A stretch of 64,000 nucleotides of DNA from Gilvimarinus sp. 2_MG-2023 (lineage in GTDB: Bacteria > Pseudomonadota > Gammaproteobacteria > Pseudomonadales > Cellvibrionaceae), in contig NZ_JAUOQM010000048.1 of NCBI RefSeq assembly GCF_030547685.1, positions 515,625-579,624 of the forward strand, given 5' to 3'. Within the stretch, counting starts at the first letter, position 1, and each line of letters opens with the position of its first letter. This document shows positions 36,752 through 46,719 of this stretch, one piece after another. Under the pieces are notes generated by a model. That model ran no database searches. It was given only the letters and a program-made list of their open reading frames with translations, and was not told where the DNA came from. Made by a program: the position numbers and the translations under genes.

Positions 36752-38686
36752 ATGAAAAAAACAATACTCAGTACCACAATTCTTAGCGCCCTATTCGTTG
36801 GCACAAACGTCAACGCCGAAGAGTTTGTATTGGCCCCCATCAATGTTGTGGGCGATAACGAACACAAATCACAAACAGTACAAAAACAAGTTGAACAAAG
36901 TTTAAATGGCGCTCGTACTATTTCCGAGGTTAGCGGAGGAGTAGTGCAAAACTTGAATGCAGTCAATAAATTAGACGGTTTACGCTACCATGCTACTGGC
37001 CTGATTAACTCGCCCTGGGGTGGCGACCGCTTTGGCGGAACAACCAAGATTCGAACCTTTGGTGACTGGGGTGCTTCTGAATCTATCGACGGTCTCCCTG
37101 CCTTTCGCTCATCGGGTCAGGAGGGTGGCGGTTTTGCACATACCTTAATCCCCAGCATCGCGATCTCAACCATGCAAGTTCGCAAAGGCGGGCAAGCGGT
37201 TCAATATGGTAATGGTACCGACGGCGGTGTTCTGCAGACCAATATCAAATCTGGGCAGGGTTACGATAATCATGCGGCAATTAGTCTTGATGCCAGCAAT
37301 ATCAAAGAAGCTCAGTTGCAAGCAGAAGCTGCCGACAGCAGCGAATCATGGGATTATTACGTCGCTGGTAAATATTTTGACGGCGAATACAATGGTGAGC
37401 CTGCCAATCTTGACAGCCAACAAGTACAAGGGGCTGTTGGTAAATTTGGCTGGAATGCAAGCGAGGCCACGCGCGCCGAATTTATGTTGATTTATGACCG
37501 CAGCACCCCCGATGTCATTCGCAACGGTGAAGTACAAGCGGTGCAAACTCACTCCCAGATAGGCTCAATAAAAGTTGACCACAGTATTTCAGAGAATAAC
37601 AGCTTAGAGGCTGGGGTTGTTGCCAACCATAGCCACGCTATTTGGAGTGCTCGTAATCGTGACCGCAGTACCGACAACACCATCGGCTTTATTAATTATT
37701 TTCATAACCAATCGATTAACGATACCCTCACCTACTCAGCCTCAGCGGGCTTAGAAGCCAAACAAACGCAATCCACTCGAGACGGTCAGTGGGATAATCA
37801 GTTTGATGATTATTCGGTGATTATTCGCAATGGTATTAGTTCAGATAAATTTTTATTAACCGTAGGTTTGCGACAAGCCTGGTTTAATAACGACATTGTG
37901 TTAAACGGTGAGCAACAAATCGATAACCTAGCTTCTGATAATGCACTGGGCTACGAACTTACCGCGGCCTACAATGTCGCAAAAAATACTCGAGTACGTG
38001 TCTCCGCCAGCAGTGGTTACAACCGCTACATAGAAAAATACGGTAATTTTGGTGCCGATGCGCTTAACACCACAGGTGCCGGCGATGAAGTCGTTGAATC
38101 CGACACAATTGAAGTGGGTATAAAACATACCTTCAGCAGTGGTTCATTCGATATCGCGATATACAATACCGTGCAAAACAATGTGCCTCGGCGCAATAGC
38201 GGCGCTATTGAAAGTATGGAAGTCGATCAAGCCGGCTTAGAGGCCGAAGTATTCAGCGCCATCACCCAGCGACTTACCTTATCTGCCGGTTATATGCATC
38301 TCATTGAGGTCGATGCAACACGCGCCGACGGCACGAAAGTCAATGGTAATATCTTCTGGGACGGTCAAGTGGTGTCCGTGCCCAAAAATCAATTTAACCT
38401 ACGGGCTAACTACTTTTTAAGCGATCACATTCAACTTTGGAGTGCTAACTACTACTCTACCGGTTACGAAGCCGTGGCCGCAGATGGTGAAATCGTTAAA
38501 AACGAAGCTTTTGCTCGCCTCGACTTAGGGGTTAACTGGCAAGTGGCGAACAACTGGAACCTTCGCGCTCGCGCAGAAAACATACTGGATGAGCACAATT
38601 TTGGCTCAACCATTGAAGGCGTACCCAGTACTGACGACGGAAAAATTGGTCGCGTAATCTGGTTCGGAGTAGATCACCAATTTTAA
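36752..38686 (+). CDS. TonB-dependent siderophore receptor-like protein
   Basis: A 644-residue outer-membrane receptor. Signal peptide ends NVNAEE; TonB box-like FVLAPINVVGD; plug with LDGLRYHATGL, TKIRTFGDWGASESIDGLPAFRS and MQVRKGGQAVQYGNGTDGG; barrel ends GRVIWFGVDHQF with final Phe. The divergent TonB-ExbBD-PepSY operon, the Fur-like box and the nearby siderophore reductase point to ferric siderophore uptake. No siderophore synthesis genes are present in the window, so the ligand may be foreign. Confidence 0.92.
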   Translation: MKKTILSTTILSALFVGTNVNAEEFVLAPINVVGDNEHKSQTVQKQVEQSLNGARTISEVSGGVVQNLNAVNKLDGLRYHATGLINSPWGGDRFGGTTKIRTFGDWGASESIDGLPAFRSSGQEGGGFAHTLIPSIAISTMQVRKGGQAVQYGNGTDGGVLQTNIKSGQGYDNHAAISLDASNIKEAQLQAEAADSSESWDYYVAGKYFDGEYNGEPANLDSQQVQGAVGKFGWNASEATRAEFMLIYDRSTPDVIRNGEVQAVQTHSQIGSIKVDHSISENNSLEAGVVANHSHAIWSARNRDRSTDNTIGFINYFHNQSINDTLTYSASAGLEAKQTQSTRDGQWDNQFDDYSVIIRNGISSDKFLLTVGLRQAWFNNDIVLNGEQQIDNLASDNALGYELTAAYNVAKNTRVRVSASSGYNRYIEKYGNFGADALNTTGAGDEVVESDTIEVGIKHTFSSGSFDIAIYNTVQNNVPRRNSGAIESMEVDQAGLEAEVFSAITQRLTLSAGYMHLIEVDATRADGTKVNGNIFWDGQVVSVPKNQFNLRANYFLSDHIQLWSANYYSTGYEAVAADGEIVKNEAFARLDLGVNWQVANNWNLRARAENILDEHNFGSTIEGVPSTDDGKIGRVIWFGVDHQF

Positions 38687-38987
38687 ACCCAGTAAGCCAC
38701 CGTAAAGCACTGCTCAGCCCCTACCCATTATCTGTGCAGTGTTTTGCATCTATTGTAGCCTCGTATTTAAGTTGCAAGTCTTAAGCTTGTGCAACATTAT
38801 GCTCATTTATGAGATGTCGGCGCGAGATACCACTCATTATTACTCTCCCCACCTTGTACGGGTTTTCATAATTTCCCTGAACTGATATTGTTTTAACCCT
38901 GCCCAATAAGTCTGCCCCTAGACTTAACTTACCGGTTTAACGTCACATCACACATTCAACTCCATACATTGCAATAGGTATCCGCAA
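38687..38987. other. Intergenic region, nothing recognised
   Basis: Non-coding stretch between the receptor and the HAD gene. AGCACTG and CAGTGTTTTGC near 38707-38748 could pair weakly as a terminator; no clear operator is seen. Confidence 0.5.
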
Positions 38988-39752
38988 ATGAGTAAAACCC
39001 CATTACTGACTGTATTGTTCGTGTTTATCAGTGCACTGATAGGAGGCACCGCTATGGCTCAATCCGAGCAACCAGCCACACCAACGCCCAAAGTTATTAT
39101 TTTTGATGTTAACGAAACCTTATTGGACTTAACGTCTATGCGAGCGTCAGTGGGCAAAGCACTCGGCGGTCGCGATGAGCTTCTTCCGCTTTGGTTCTCT
39201 ACCATGCTGCATAACTCGCTGGTGACCACCACCACTGGTGATTACCACGATTTTGGTCAAATTGGTGTCGCATCGCTGCTGATGGTGGCGCAAAACAACA
39301 ATATTGAGCTGAGCGCCGAAAACGCTAAAACCGCCATTGTGGAACCTCTGCTGAGCTTACCCGCCCACCCGGATGTCAAGTCGGGCCTGCAAAGCCTAAA
39401 AGCTCAGGGCTTTAAAATTGTCAGCCTCACCAACTCCTCCAATAACGGGGTTAAGACTCAGTTTGCCAATGCCGGGCTTACGGACTATTTCGACAATCGC
39501 TACAGTATCGAAGATATTCAAATCTATAAGCCCGACCTTCGAGCTTACCACTGGGCCCTCGAGCAACTGGGTATAGAACCACAAGAAGCACTGATGGTCG
39601 CCGCGCACGGCTGGGATATCGCCGGTGCCGCCAAAGCGGGCTTACAAACAGCCTTTGTTGCCCGACCAGGTAAGGCACTCTATCCGTTGGCGCAAAAGCC
39701 AGATTATATTGTCAACAACATCCAAGAACTGGCGGCTATTTTCGAAAAATAA
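38988..39752 (+). CDS. Haloacid dehalogenase type II-like protein with signal peptide
   Basis: A 254-residue HAD-superfamily hydrolase. Residues 1-24 form a signal peptide cut near GTAMAQS, so the enzyme is probably periplasmic, unlike usual cytoplasmic family members. Motif I is IIFDVNETLLDL (nucleophile Asp40), motif II SLTNSSNNG, motif III lysine YKPDLRAYHWALEQLG, then MVAAHGWDIAGAAKAGL as in L-2-haloacid dehalogenases. The substrate is not known; other small phosphoester or haloacid substrates are possible. Confidence 0.87.
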   Translation: MSKTPLLTVLFVFISALIGGTAMAQSEQPATPTPKVIIFDVNETLLDLTSMRASVGKALGGRDELLPLWFSTMLHNSLVTTTTGDYHDFGQIGVASLLMVAQNNNIELSAENAKTAIVEPLLSLPAHPDVKSGLQSLKAQGFKIVSLTNSSNNGVKTQFANAGLTDYFDNRYSIEDIQIYKPDLRAYHWALEQLGIEPQEALMVAAHGWDIAGAAKAGLQTAFVARPGKALYPLAQKPDYIVNNIQELAAIFEK

Positions 39753-39914
39753 ATCACCGCACAGGCGCCGGCTGCAATCTGGAGCCCCGCTCTAAGGGTG
39801 GCTCCATTGTTCGTTCCGGCGTTTATTTTTTATACAACTATCCCCCGCCACTTTAAAAGTTAAGCAAAGCGCGTTAGGCTTCGCACCCGTCTTACATCGA
39901 CCCTAGGAACAGGT

Positions 39915-40289
39915 ATGAAATTGCTCGTAAAACTGCTGCGCGTTGGCTTAGGTAGTATTATTGCCTTTATTAGCTGGCTCACCCTCCCACGTAAACTTAA
40001 GCGTAGCCCCGAGGCCCAAGCCACTGTCAATAGTGAGCTAAACAACCTGGCCCTGTACCAGTTCTTTGCCTGTCCTTTTTGCATTAAAACCCGGCGCACA
40101 CTGCATCGCCTCAACCTGCCCATGCAATTGCGCGACACACAAGCCGGCAGCCCCCACCGAGATGAGTTGGCCCAAGGTGGCGGCCGGGTAAAAGTTCCCT
40201 GCTTACGAATTGATGAGGGCGATGGAGACATCCGCTGGATGTATGAATCATCGGATATTATTGCGTACCTGGAATCTAGATTTGGCTAG
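39915..40289 (+). CDS. Membrane-anchored glutaredoxin-like protein
   Basis: A 124-residue protein with an N-terminal hydrophobic anchor (about 5-24) followed by a basic stop (PRKLKR) and a glutaredoxin/GST-N fold. The redox motif is ACPFC (Cys53, Cys56), then the cis-Pro in RVKVPCLRI and the YESSDIIAYLESRFG end. The basic residues after the anchor suggest the thioredoxin fold faces the cytoplasm. Its partner is unknown. Confidence 0.85.
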   Translation: MKLLVKLLRVGLGSIIAFISWLTLPRKLKRSPEAQATVNSELNNLALYQFFACPFCIKTRRTLHRLNLPMQLRDTQAGSPHRDELAQGGGRVKVPCLRIDEGDGDIRWMYESSDIIAYLESRFG

Positions 40290-40511
40290 CCGCCTTGTTA
40301 CCAATCGGTTTTAGCACGCCGTTAATGTAAGCCAGAAAATACTGCACAATCTCTACCCTCGTGCCCATTTTTTGTCTCAGATCGGGTTTACAGAAAATGG
40401 GCCAGTTTTACCTGTCGATCCGCTTTCACGCTTGAAGTGCAATTGTACGTAGTACATTTCAGTGTCTACTTCAAATACTACACTCTGCTGCCAACACCTT
40501 TGTCCGGGCAC

Positions 40512-40540
40512 AAAAAAACCGGCCTATAAGGCCGGCTTTA
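40512..40540 (-). terminator. Terminator after PL6 gene
   Basis: On the minus strand AGCCGGCC-TTAT-AGGCCGGT is followed by a run of T, about 20 bases past the PL6 stop. Confidence 0.88.
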
Positions 40541-40562
40541 AAATAACCCCTAACGAGCGAGC

Positions 40563-42566
40563 TTAAGGTGTCGCTTCGGGCGCATTAGGGCCAACATCAC
40601 TGGCGGTTAACGGAGTCGGGGCATCAATCGTGGGTTCACTGCCTAGCACCATAACCTCCGAGGCGCCCAGTGCACCGCCACCAACCGCAATCGCGGTACC
40701 GGTTGCATAAGCCTCGTTGCCAGACCAATCGTTAGACGCCTTATTGGCGTGGTTGTTAAACAGAATACCTGAGTTACCCATTACCACGTTATCGTCAATG
40801 GAGATATTACTCGGCATGTTGCCGTAATTATCACTGCCGATATGAATACCACCACCAACACTGTTGACGATAGTATTGTTATAAACCTCGATCATTGTCG
40901 GGGTTTCGTGACCATCACCGCCGCTGCTGTTAGAAGTATCACCTGAATCGATAAGAATCGGACGGCGCCAGCTTTCACCGGTTAAGTTCTCCATGTAATT
41001 ATCAAAAACTCGATGGCCACTACCGTAGACGCGAATACCACCGGTCTGGTAGTTATCGTCTTCCCAGGTACTGCTCGCGCCTTCACCGTAGAAATAGTTA
41101 CCGTAGGCTTCGTTGTTGGAGCCCAAACGGAAAGACAAAGAGCCCATAGAGTTTTTAAAGGTGTTGTAGCGGAAAGTGTTGTTCGAGGTCTTTACCGTGA
41201 TAATTTCATTTTCACCATCGGTGTTCTCAAACAGGTTGTACTCCACAATATTGTTGGTCACAACGTCTTGTGAGTCAGAAATACCCATCGCCATAACTTC
41301 ACGATCCGAATCACCCGCTGGGGTATCCTCGCCCTCCTCCAGGTACGGCAAAATATCTCGGAAATAGTTGTGATGAATATGCATGCGCTTGGTCATTTCC
41401 GGCTCATCGTACTGGGTTTTGATGTAGCTGCCCGTCAGTTTTTCACCATCACTATTAAACATTTGATTCTTGCCACGAAACTCGTTGTAACCAACTTCAA
41501 TATCTTCACTTGCCTGCGTGGTCACCAAAGACGTTTGGTTTTCCTGCATATCGGTGTGATCAAACACGTTGCGAAGAATTTTGATATTGGTAGAGTTCAC
41601 AATCTTTAGATATGTGCTTTCGTCATTCGGCCCAAAAACAAAACCCTGCAAAATAATGTTATTACTATTTTGAATTGCCGCGTTGTCCAGAGTAATGCCA
41701 CCGGTAGTTTCTGCCCGAATGAGCACCGGCTCACTGAAATTCATATTTTTAATGGAGATTTCACCCGAACTGGTTACCACAATTTCATCGCCGGCAGCGG
41801 CCCCTGCCAACACATCACCCACATCGTCAGCTGGGGTATTATAGGTTGTCGTTCCGCCACCTGAAGGTGGAATAACCGAGGAAGAGGAGCCCTCGCTTGA
41901 AGATGATGAACTTTCACTGGAGGAAGAACTGCTAGAGCTGCTAGGCGTCGTCGGGCTATTGCCGTTGGCTCCGGACTCGCTAACGGTAATCTCGGTTACG
42001 GAATTCCAATCGCTGGAACTGTTGCCTTTACCGATATAGCGTATGTAGCGGGCATCTGTTTCGGCGAGCGCGAAGGTCTCTAAATCGTTACTGGTGCCAG
42101 AGCTAGCACCACCCTCGAGTACGGCTAACCAAGTGTTGCCGTTTTCGCTGGTGTGAATATCAAAAAAAGTATTGCGTTGATCACCATTGTGGAAAGCAAT
42201 ATTGATACTGCCGATTTGCTGCTCAGCGCCCAAATCAATTTGCAACCACTGCCCTACCCCTTCAGCCGACCAGCGGGTATTGAGGTCGCCGTCTAAAACA
42301 TTGCTTGCTTCATTACCATCATCGGCACTGGCCGTGGCGTTCATTGGCGCAGCAGAGCTATCACTGGATGAGCTACTACTACTAGAGGAGCTACTGGATG
42401 AAATCGATGAGCTAGAGCTCGATACACTTGAGACCACCGAGCTTACACTGGACGAGCTGGTAGGCGGGGTGACATCATCATTGCTAGAACCGCCACAAGC
42501 GGTAAGACCGGCCAACGCGAGGGCAAGTGTCGCCTGGCGGCTCATTAAACCAAAGGTGCGTGACAT
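40563..42566 (-). CDS. PL6 alginate lyase-type polysaccharide lyase, CBM32 lipoprotein
   Basis: A 667-residue secreted lipoprotein (lipobox LTAC, Cys24). Order: polyserine linker (37-71), a discoidin/CBM32 module (about 75-200: ASNVLDGDLNTRWSAEG...GQWLQIDLG), a second polyserine linker (209-229), then a PL6 right-handed beta-helix (about 240-630). Lys458 in IITVKTSNNTF and Arg479 in SLSFRLGSNN are 21 residues apart, the spacing of the catalytic Lys/Arg of chondroitinase B and PL6 alginate lyases; Glu452 and Glu454-region acidic residues fit the calcium site. Probable beta-elimination of alginate on the cell surface. It has a double-strength terminator behind it. Confidence 0.93.
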   Translation of the reverse strand: MSRTFGLMSRQATLALALAGLTACGGSSNDDVTPPTSSSSVSSVVSSVSSSSSSISSSSSSSSSSSSSDSSAAPMNATASADDGNEASNVLDGDLNTRWSAEGVGQWLQIDLGAEQQIGSINIAFHNGDQRNTFFDIHTSENGNTWLAVLEGGASSGTSNDLETFALAETDARYIRYIGKGNSSSDWNSVTEITVSESGANGNSPTTPSSSSSSSSSESSSSSSEGSSSSVIPPSGGGTTTYNTPADDVGDVLAGAAAGDEIVVTSSGEISIKNMNFSEPVLIRAETTGGITLDNAAIQNSNNIILQGFVFGPNDESTYLKIVNSTNIKILRNVFDHTDMQENQTSLVTTQASEDIEVGYNEFRGKNQMFNSDGEKLTGSYIKTQYDEPEMTKRMHIHHNYFRDILPYLEEGEDTPAGDSDREVMAMGISDSQDVVTNNIVEYNLFENTDGENEIITVKTSNNTFRYNTFKNSMGSLSFRLGSNNEAYGNYFYGEGASSTWEDDNYQTGGIRVYGSGHRVFDNYMENLTGESWRRPILIDSGDTSNSSGGDGHETPTMIEVYNNTIVNSVGGGIHIGSDNYGNMPSNISIDDNVVMGNSGILFNNHANKASNDWSGNEAYATGTAIAVGGGALGASEVMVLGSEPTIDAPTPLTASDVGPNAPEATP

Positions 42567-43129
42567 AACAGTTTATTCTCCCAGAAATACTTAGATTTAT
42601 TGGTTCTGAAGATTAGTACGCCTACCCATAAGGGATGACGAAAATCGCTCTACACGGTAGCCGCTCTCCTGCCGTTATGCTGGCTGGTAAGTCGAGTTAT
42701 CTAGTGATGAAGTTCGGTTAGCCAGACAACTGTTGACTTACACGACTATTAAATGGAGTGTACGACGGCATACTATCTTGCTACTGCCCTTGGTGGCAAA
42801 TCAAACTCTAGCCTATAGCGTGTTTTTATTGATTTCTAGCCTACGGGATAGAGAGTGAAATACTGATATGGGATAAAGTTGTACAGCGTATAGACAGCTT
42901 TATCCTAATCCTACTCCAGTACACCGCATTTGATGCACTCCCAAACCAGCACAGCATCTGCTCTTTACGGCACCCTCCTCTCTACACCGTCAAGCTCATG
43001 GTTATAACCAGTAACGCCCTTAACAACAAACTTATGTAAAGCCGGTTGAAGCTTATCAGCCTCGCCTACATTAAAAGAGATAAGCCACCGATAAAACAGA
43101 GGCGAGACATTACTTACACTGGAGGCACT
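42567..43129. other. Intergenic region between divergent PL6 and reductase genes
   Basis: No coding potential recognised. An inverted repeat GGATAAAG (42871-42878) / CTTTATCC (42898-42905) lies in the middle. A GGAGG ribosome site precedes the reductase ATG at 43130. Confidence 0.55.
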
Positions 43130-44128
43130 ATGACCAAGCACACCGAAATTCAACTGAAACACTATTACGAGCAAGGCACTATTGGGCCCGATCTATTTGA
43201 TGTGGTGCAAACCACCACGCCCGAGCCACAAGAGGGTGAAGTGCTAATTAAGCAAACCTATATGTCACTAGACCCCGCCATGCTCGGCTGGATGATGGAC
43301 GACCATGACAGCTACATACCACCGATGACACTGGGCGAGGTGATGCGCAGTAATGGCATCGGTGAAGTGGTCGCCTCTAAGCATCCAGATTTTGCTCAAG
43401 GCGAGCGCGTTATGGGAATGATGGGCTGGTGCGAATACGCTATCAGTAACGGTCAAGGACTGACTAAGCTGCAACCTGGCCTTAACGAAGAAATGGCTTT
43501 AAGCGTACTCTCGTTACCTGGACTAACAGCGGTGCAAGGGTTACTCAACATCGGCCAACCCAAGTCCGGTGAAACCTTGGTGGTGACCGGAGCGGCCGGC
43601 TCAGTCGGGTCTATTGTCGGTCAGTTGGGTAAAGCTTGCGGTTTGCGAGTGATTGGCGTGGTAGGCAGTGAAGAAAAAGCTGACTGGATCGTCAATGATC
43701 TAGGTTTTGACGGCGCCATCAACTATAAAACCGACAATCTAGCGGCTCAATTAGAGGCTTTAACTCCCGATAAAATCGACGTTTTTTTTGAGAACACCGG
43801 CGGCCCCATTCAAGAGGTAATCTTTAACCGTATGAACACCCACGGCCGAATAGTGGTGTGCGGAATGATTGCTGATTACCAAGCCGAGCAGCCACGGCCA
43901 GGCCCGAACTGGATTACCGTTATTAAACAGCGCCTAAGCATTCAGGGCTTCGCCATGCCAGACCATTTGCAAGATGCCCCAGCACTGATTCAACAGTTAA
44001 TGCCCTATGTACAATCGGGAAAAATTCAGTATCGCGCCCATGTGCTTGAAGGCTTAGTTAGTGCCGTTGATGGTTTGAACCTGTTTTTTTCCGGCGAAAA
44101 CAAAGGGAAGCTAATGGTTAAGCTTTAA
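43130..44128 (+). CDS. NADP-dependent oxidoreductase, MDR family (CurA-like)
   Basis: A 332-residue zinc-independent medium-chain reductase. The ATG at 43130 follows GGAGG; the frame upstream to 43046 lacks a ribosome site. Seen: TYMSLDPAMLGWM and VMRSNGIGEV in the N-terminal catalytic domain, VVTGAAGSVGSIVGQLGKACGLRVIG for NADP binding and FFENTGGPIQEVIFNRMNTHGRIVVCGMI. Family members reduce activated double bonds of enones such as curcumin or prostaglandin-like compounds. The location beside PL6 may be chance. Confidence 0.93.
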   Translation: MTKHTEIQLKHYYEQGTIGPDLFDVVQTTTPEPQEGEVLIKQTYMSLDPAMLGWMMDDHDSYIPPMTLGEVMRSNGIGEVVASKHPDFAQGERVMGMMGWCEYAISNGQGLTKLQPGLNEEMALSVLSLPGLTAVQGLLNIGQPKSGETLVVTGAAGSVGSIVGQLGKACGLRVIGVVGSEEKADWIVNDLGFDGAINYKTDNLAAQLEALTPDKIDVFFENTGGPIQEVIFNRMNTHGRIVVCGMIADYQAEQPRPGPNWITVIKQRLSIQGFAMPDHLQDAPALIQQLMPYVQSGKIQYRAHVLEGLVSAVDGLNLFFSGENKGKLMVKL

Positions 44129-44301
44129 GGATTTTGATTTAAAGAGGTTACATTTAGAGCAATGTTAACTCAAGGGGTGGGTAAAGAGTTTGTGAAAGAA
44201 ATTTATCACTCTGCACCTATCCTATTTGCTGCCTGACTATTTTTTGTAACGAACAACCGACAAAGCTCGATATTAGCCACCAGCATTAACTTAGACATAA
44301 A

Positions 44302-44334
44302 AAAATAGCGCCACATATCATGTGGCGCTATTTT
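44302..44334. terminator. Strong bidirectional terminator
   Basis: AAAATAGCGCCACAT-ATC-ATGTGGCGCTATTTT is a perfect 15-bp stem. It can end both the plus-strand reductase and the minus-strand lipoprotein gene. Confidence 0.9.
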
Positions 44335-44368
44335 CTGTAACTTAATTAAAAAGCGATTGCTTTAAAAT

Positions 44369-46201
44369 TTAGTCATTCGCGATTTCAGCAACAGTCGCAT
44401 CTTGCGTTCTATCCGCGAATACAGAAGCATTGTCTTCGGTTGGCACCAAGTCAGTATCGACAGCCATGCCCTCGAAGTCTTCACTAAACACTACGGATCC
44501 ACCGTCTACAGCATCATAAATGACGATGTCATCAACATAGATACCACCTGATGAAATAACAGTACCAGAGTCACCAATGCGGAAAGCTACATTGGTCACC
44601 GAACCATCTTCGTCAGCACTAGAAGTACCCGTAGTGGTAAAGGTACCACCAGCTACTTCTTCACCATCAATCTTGATAGTAACTTCTGATAAAGTTGTTG
44701 CATCTGGTGCGGTCCAAGTGACTTCTACGTCAAACCACTGATCCAGAACCATTGCAGTTTCAATATCCAGATCGTCTGCATCTCGAATTTCAAAGCCACT
44801 GTCGCGAACTTTTAGATCGAGGATAGATCGGTTACCGCTCGTGCTACCCGTGCTGTTAAACAAGGTAACGTAGGCATCAGGGTTTTTCTCTTCACCATCT
44901 TTTGCTGCTGTGATTGGAGTTCTTAGCATCGATGCGGTCAAACGACCGGCAAGCTGGCCATCGCCAAGACTCACTCTAATTTCACCGGCATCATCAGTGG
45001 TGCTGTCATCAACAAAGGCCGCTTTGTTCGCGCCGCCTGAACCGCCTGTACCACCTGAACCGCCTTCACCACCGTCACTGCTTCCAGCCACTACGGCTTC
45101 GTGAGTATTGGAATGATAAGGCTCAGCGTCCAATGATTCATCTACACTGTAGCTTTCAAAGTCATCCTCAAAGACTAACGCTGTACCTGCAACATCAGAG
45201 TAGACTTTCAAGTTATCAACTTTGAAAGCACCGCCCGATAGAGTTTCGGTATTGAAGCCGTGTCTAAACGATACATGGGTTACACCACCTAACGCACCCG
45301 GTTGCGCGGTAAATGGGTCTGTTGTTACGGCTTCACCATCAATAGTCACCGTAATCACTGGCAGTGTTTCGCCATCTGGAGTATTCCATGTAATCTCAAC
45401 GTCTTGCCATTGGTCATTGTTTGGTACAATGTCACCATCATCGATAGAGGCGATGTCTTGATCACGTATTTCAAAGGCATCACCTTTAACGCGAAAGTCT
45501 ATAATTGCACCCGCATTATTAGTATTTTCGTTAAATAACGTGATGAAAGCATGTGAAGGGGTACCCACCTCATCTTCATCTCCAGGCTTGCGTGTTGCCC
45601 ACACTGCAGAAGAGTCTTTTAAGAAAGACAGTGTTATTTTACCCGAAGACAAAGGACCATCGTCATCCAGTGCGTAGCGAAGCTCGCCGGTATCGCCATC
45701 AGTTGTGTCGGTAATGGCGGCGTATTTATTCGCGCCACCGGCAGCATCAACACCTGTAACGGTAATGGTCACAGTCGCTGCAGTGCCGTCAGCAGATTCA
45801 ATGGCGATGGTATCTGTCAGCGTATCGTCGGCGCCATCTAAGGCGGCTACATCAGCACCAGCGGTATCTAAGGTGTAAGTCCAAGCGCCGTCAGCGTCTA
45901 TAGTAAAGGTGCCATAGGTCGCGGTAGCATCAGTTAAGGCGACAACGGTGTCTTCACCCGCATCAGGGTCAGTAACAGTAACGGTACCACTTAAGGTGGC
46001 TGTATCGTTAGCCACAGTACCCTCAAGCCCAGCAAAAGTTGCAGAGGTATTCGCGGTAGAGCTAACGCTTGAGCTAGAAACCACACTGGAGGTGCTTGAG
46101 CTTGAAATAGAGATTGAGTTATTGCCGTCGCTGTCGTTGTCGCTACCACAGCCAACAAGACTAGCCGCAATAATTGACGCTGCTAAGAGCTTAAGTTTCA
46201 T
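44369..46201 (-). CDS. Surface lipoprotein with VCBS domain and two tandem beta-rich modules
   Basis: A 610-residue lipoprotein (lipobox LVGC, Cys18) with a serine-rich linker (29-50). A VCBS/cadherin-like domain (about 55-152) carries VTVTDPDAGEDTVVAL, YGTFTIDADGAWTYTLD and VTITVTGVD. Two related modules follow, about 158-387 and 393-610; each begins NK(Y/A)A..D.T.D.GE(L/I)R and contains VTLFN, D(F/L)(R)VK...FEIRD, (D/V)Q(W)..VE(I/V)TW and a closing VF.(E)DFE. No catalytic motif is recognised, so binding or adhesion to a polysaccharide is the likely role; proximity to PL6 suggests alginate, which is inference. ATG at 46201 or GTG at 46204 may start it. Confidence 0.75.
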   Translation of the reverse strand: MKLKLLAASIIAASLVGCGSDNDSDGNNSISISSSSTSSVVSSSSVSSTANTSATFAGLEGTVANDTATLSGTVTVTDPDAGEDTVVALTDATATYGTFTIDADGAWTYTLDTAGADVAALDGADDTLTDTIAIESADGTAATVTITVTGVDAAGGANKYAAITDTTDGDTGELRYALDDDGPLSSGKITLSFLKDSSAVWATRKPGDEDEVGTPSHAFITLFNENTNNAGAIIDFRVKGDAFEIRDQDIASIDDGDIVPNNDQWQDVEITWNTPDGETLPVITVTIDGEAVTTDPFTAQPGALGGVTHVSFRHGFNTETLSGGAFKVDNLKVYSDVAGTALVFEDDFESYSVDESLDAEPYHSNTHEAVVAGSSDGGEGGSGGTGGSGGANKAAFVDDSTTDDAGEIRVSLGDGQLAGRLTASMLRTPITAAKDGEEKNPDAYVTLFNSTGSTSGNRSILDLKVRDSGFEIRDADDLDIETAMVLDQWFDVEVTWTAPDATTLSEVTIKIDGEEVAGGTFTTTGTSSADEDGSVTNVAFRIGDSGTVISSGGIYVDDIVIYDAVDGGSVVFSEDFEGMAVDTDLVPTEDNASVFADRTQDATVAEIAND

Positions 46202-46719
46202 CACATTGTATCCTTTGCTTATTAGTTATATTTGATACAGCTAAAGGCGCATCCGAGAGGGCACTCGTTTAGTGCACGCCCACCGTACCTTCCCAAAACA
46301 CGAAAATTAACCAATTATTCTGCATTTTGGTTTACGCCAGTCTATCTAACCACAAAGAATTAGCCGATTCTAGATGTCAGAGGGATTGATTTACACTTTT
46401 TACTACAAAACTAACTCATAACGCCTTTAATATGATCAACAGCGGTAGATTTCTAAACTCCACAGGTAACAATTTATCTGTATGCTCCGAAATCGTGCGT
46501 ATTCTCCTTGCGACAATTTGGAGCAACCGGCAAGGCCAAACAAAACCCATGGCGCATTAATCAACACCCTGGCGAGTAGTTAAGCATAATGATTGTAAGG
46601 GGTAGCAGCGGCTGGTCGCCCTCGCGGCCTTTTGGTGCACAGGCTCAGAAAACATGCCCTACCCGTCGGACGGTATTCCATGTGCAAACTAAAGCTGCCT
46701 CGTACTCAGAGCTAAACCA

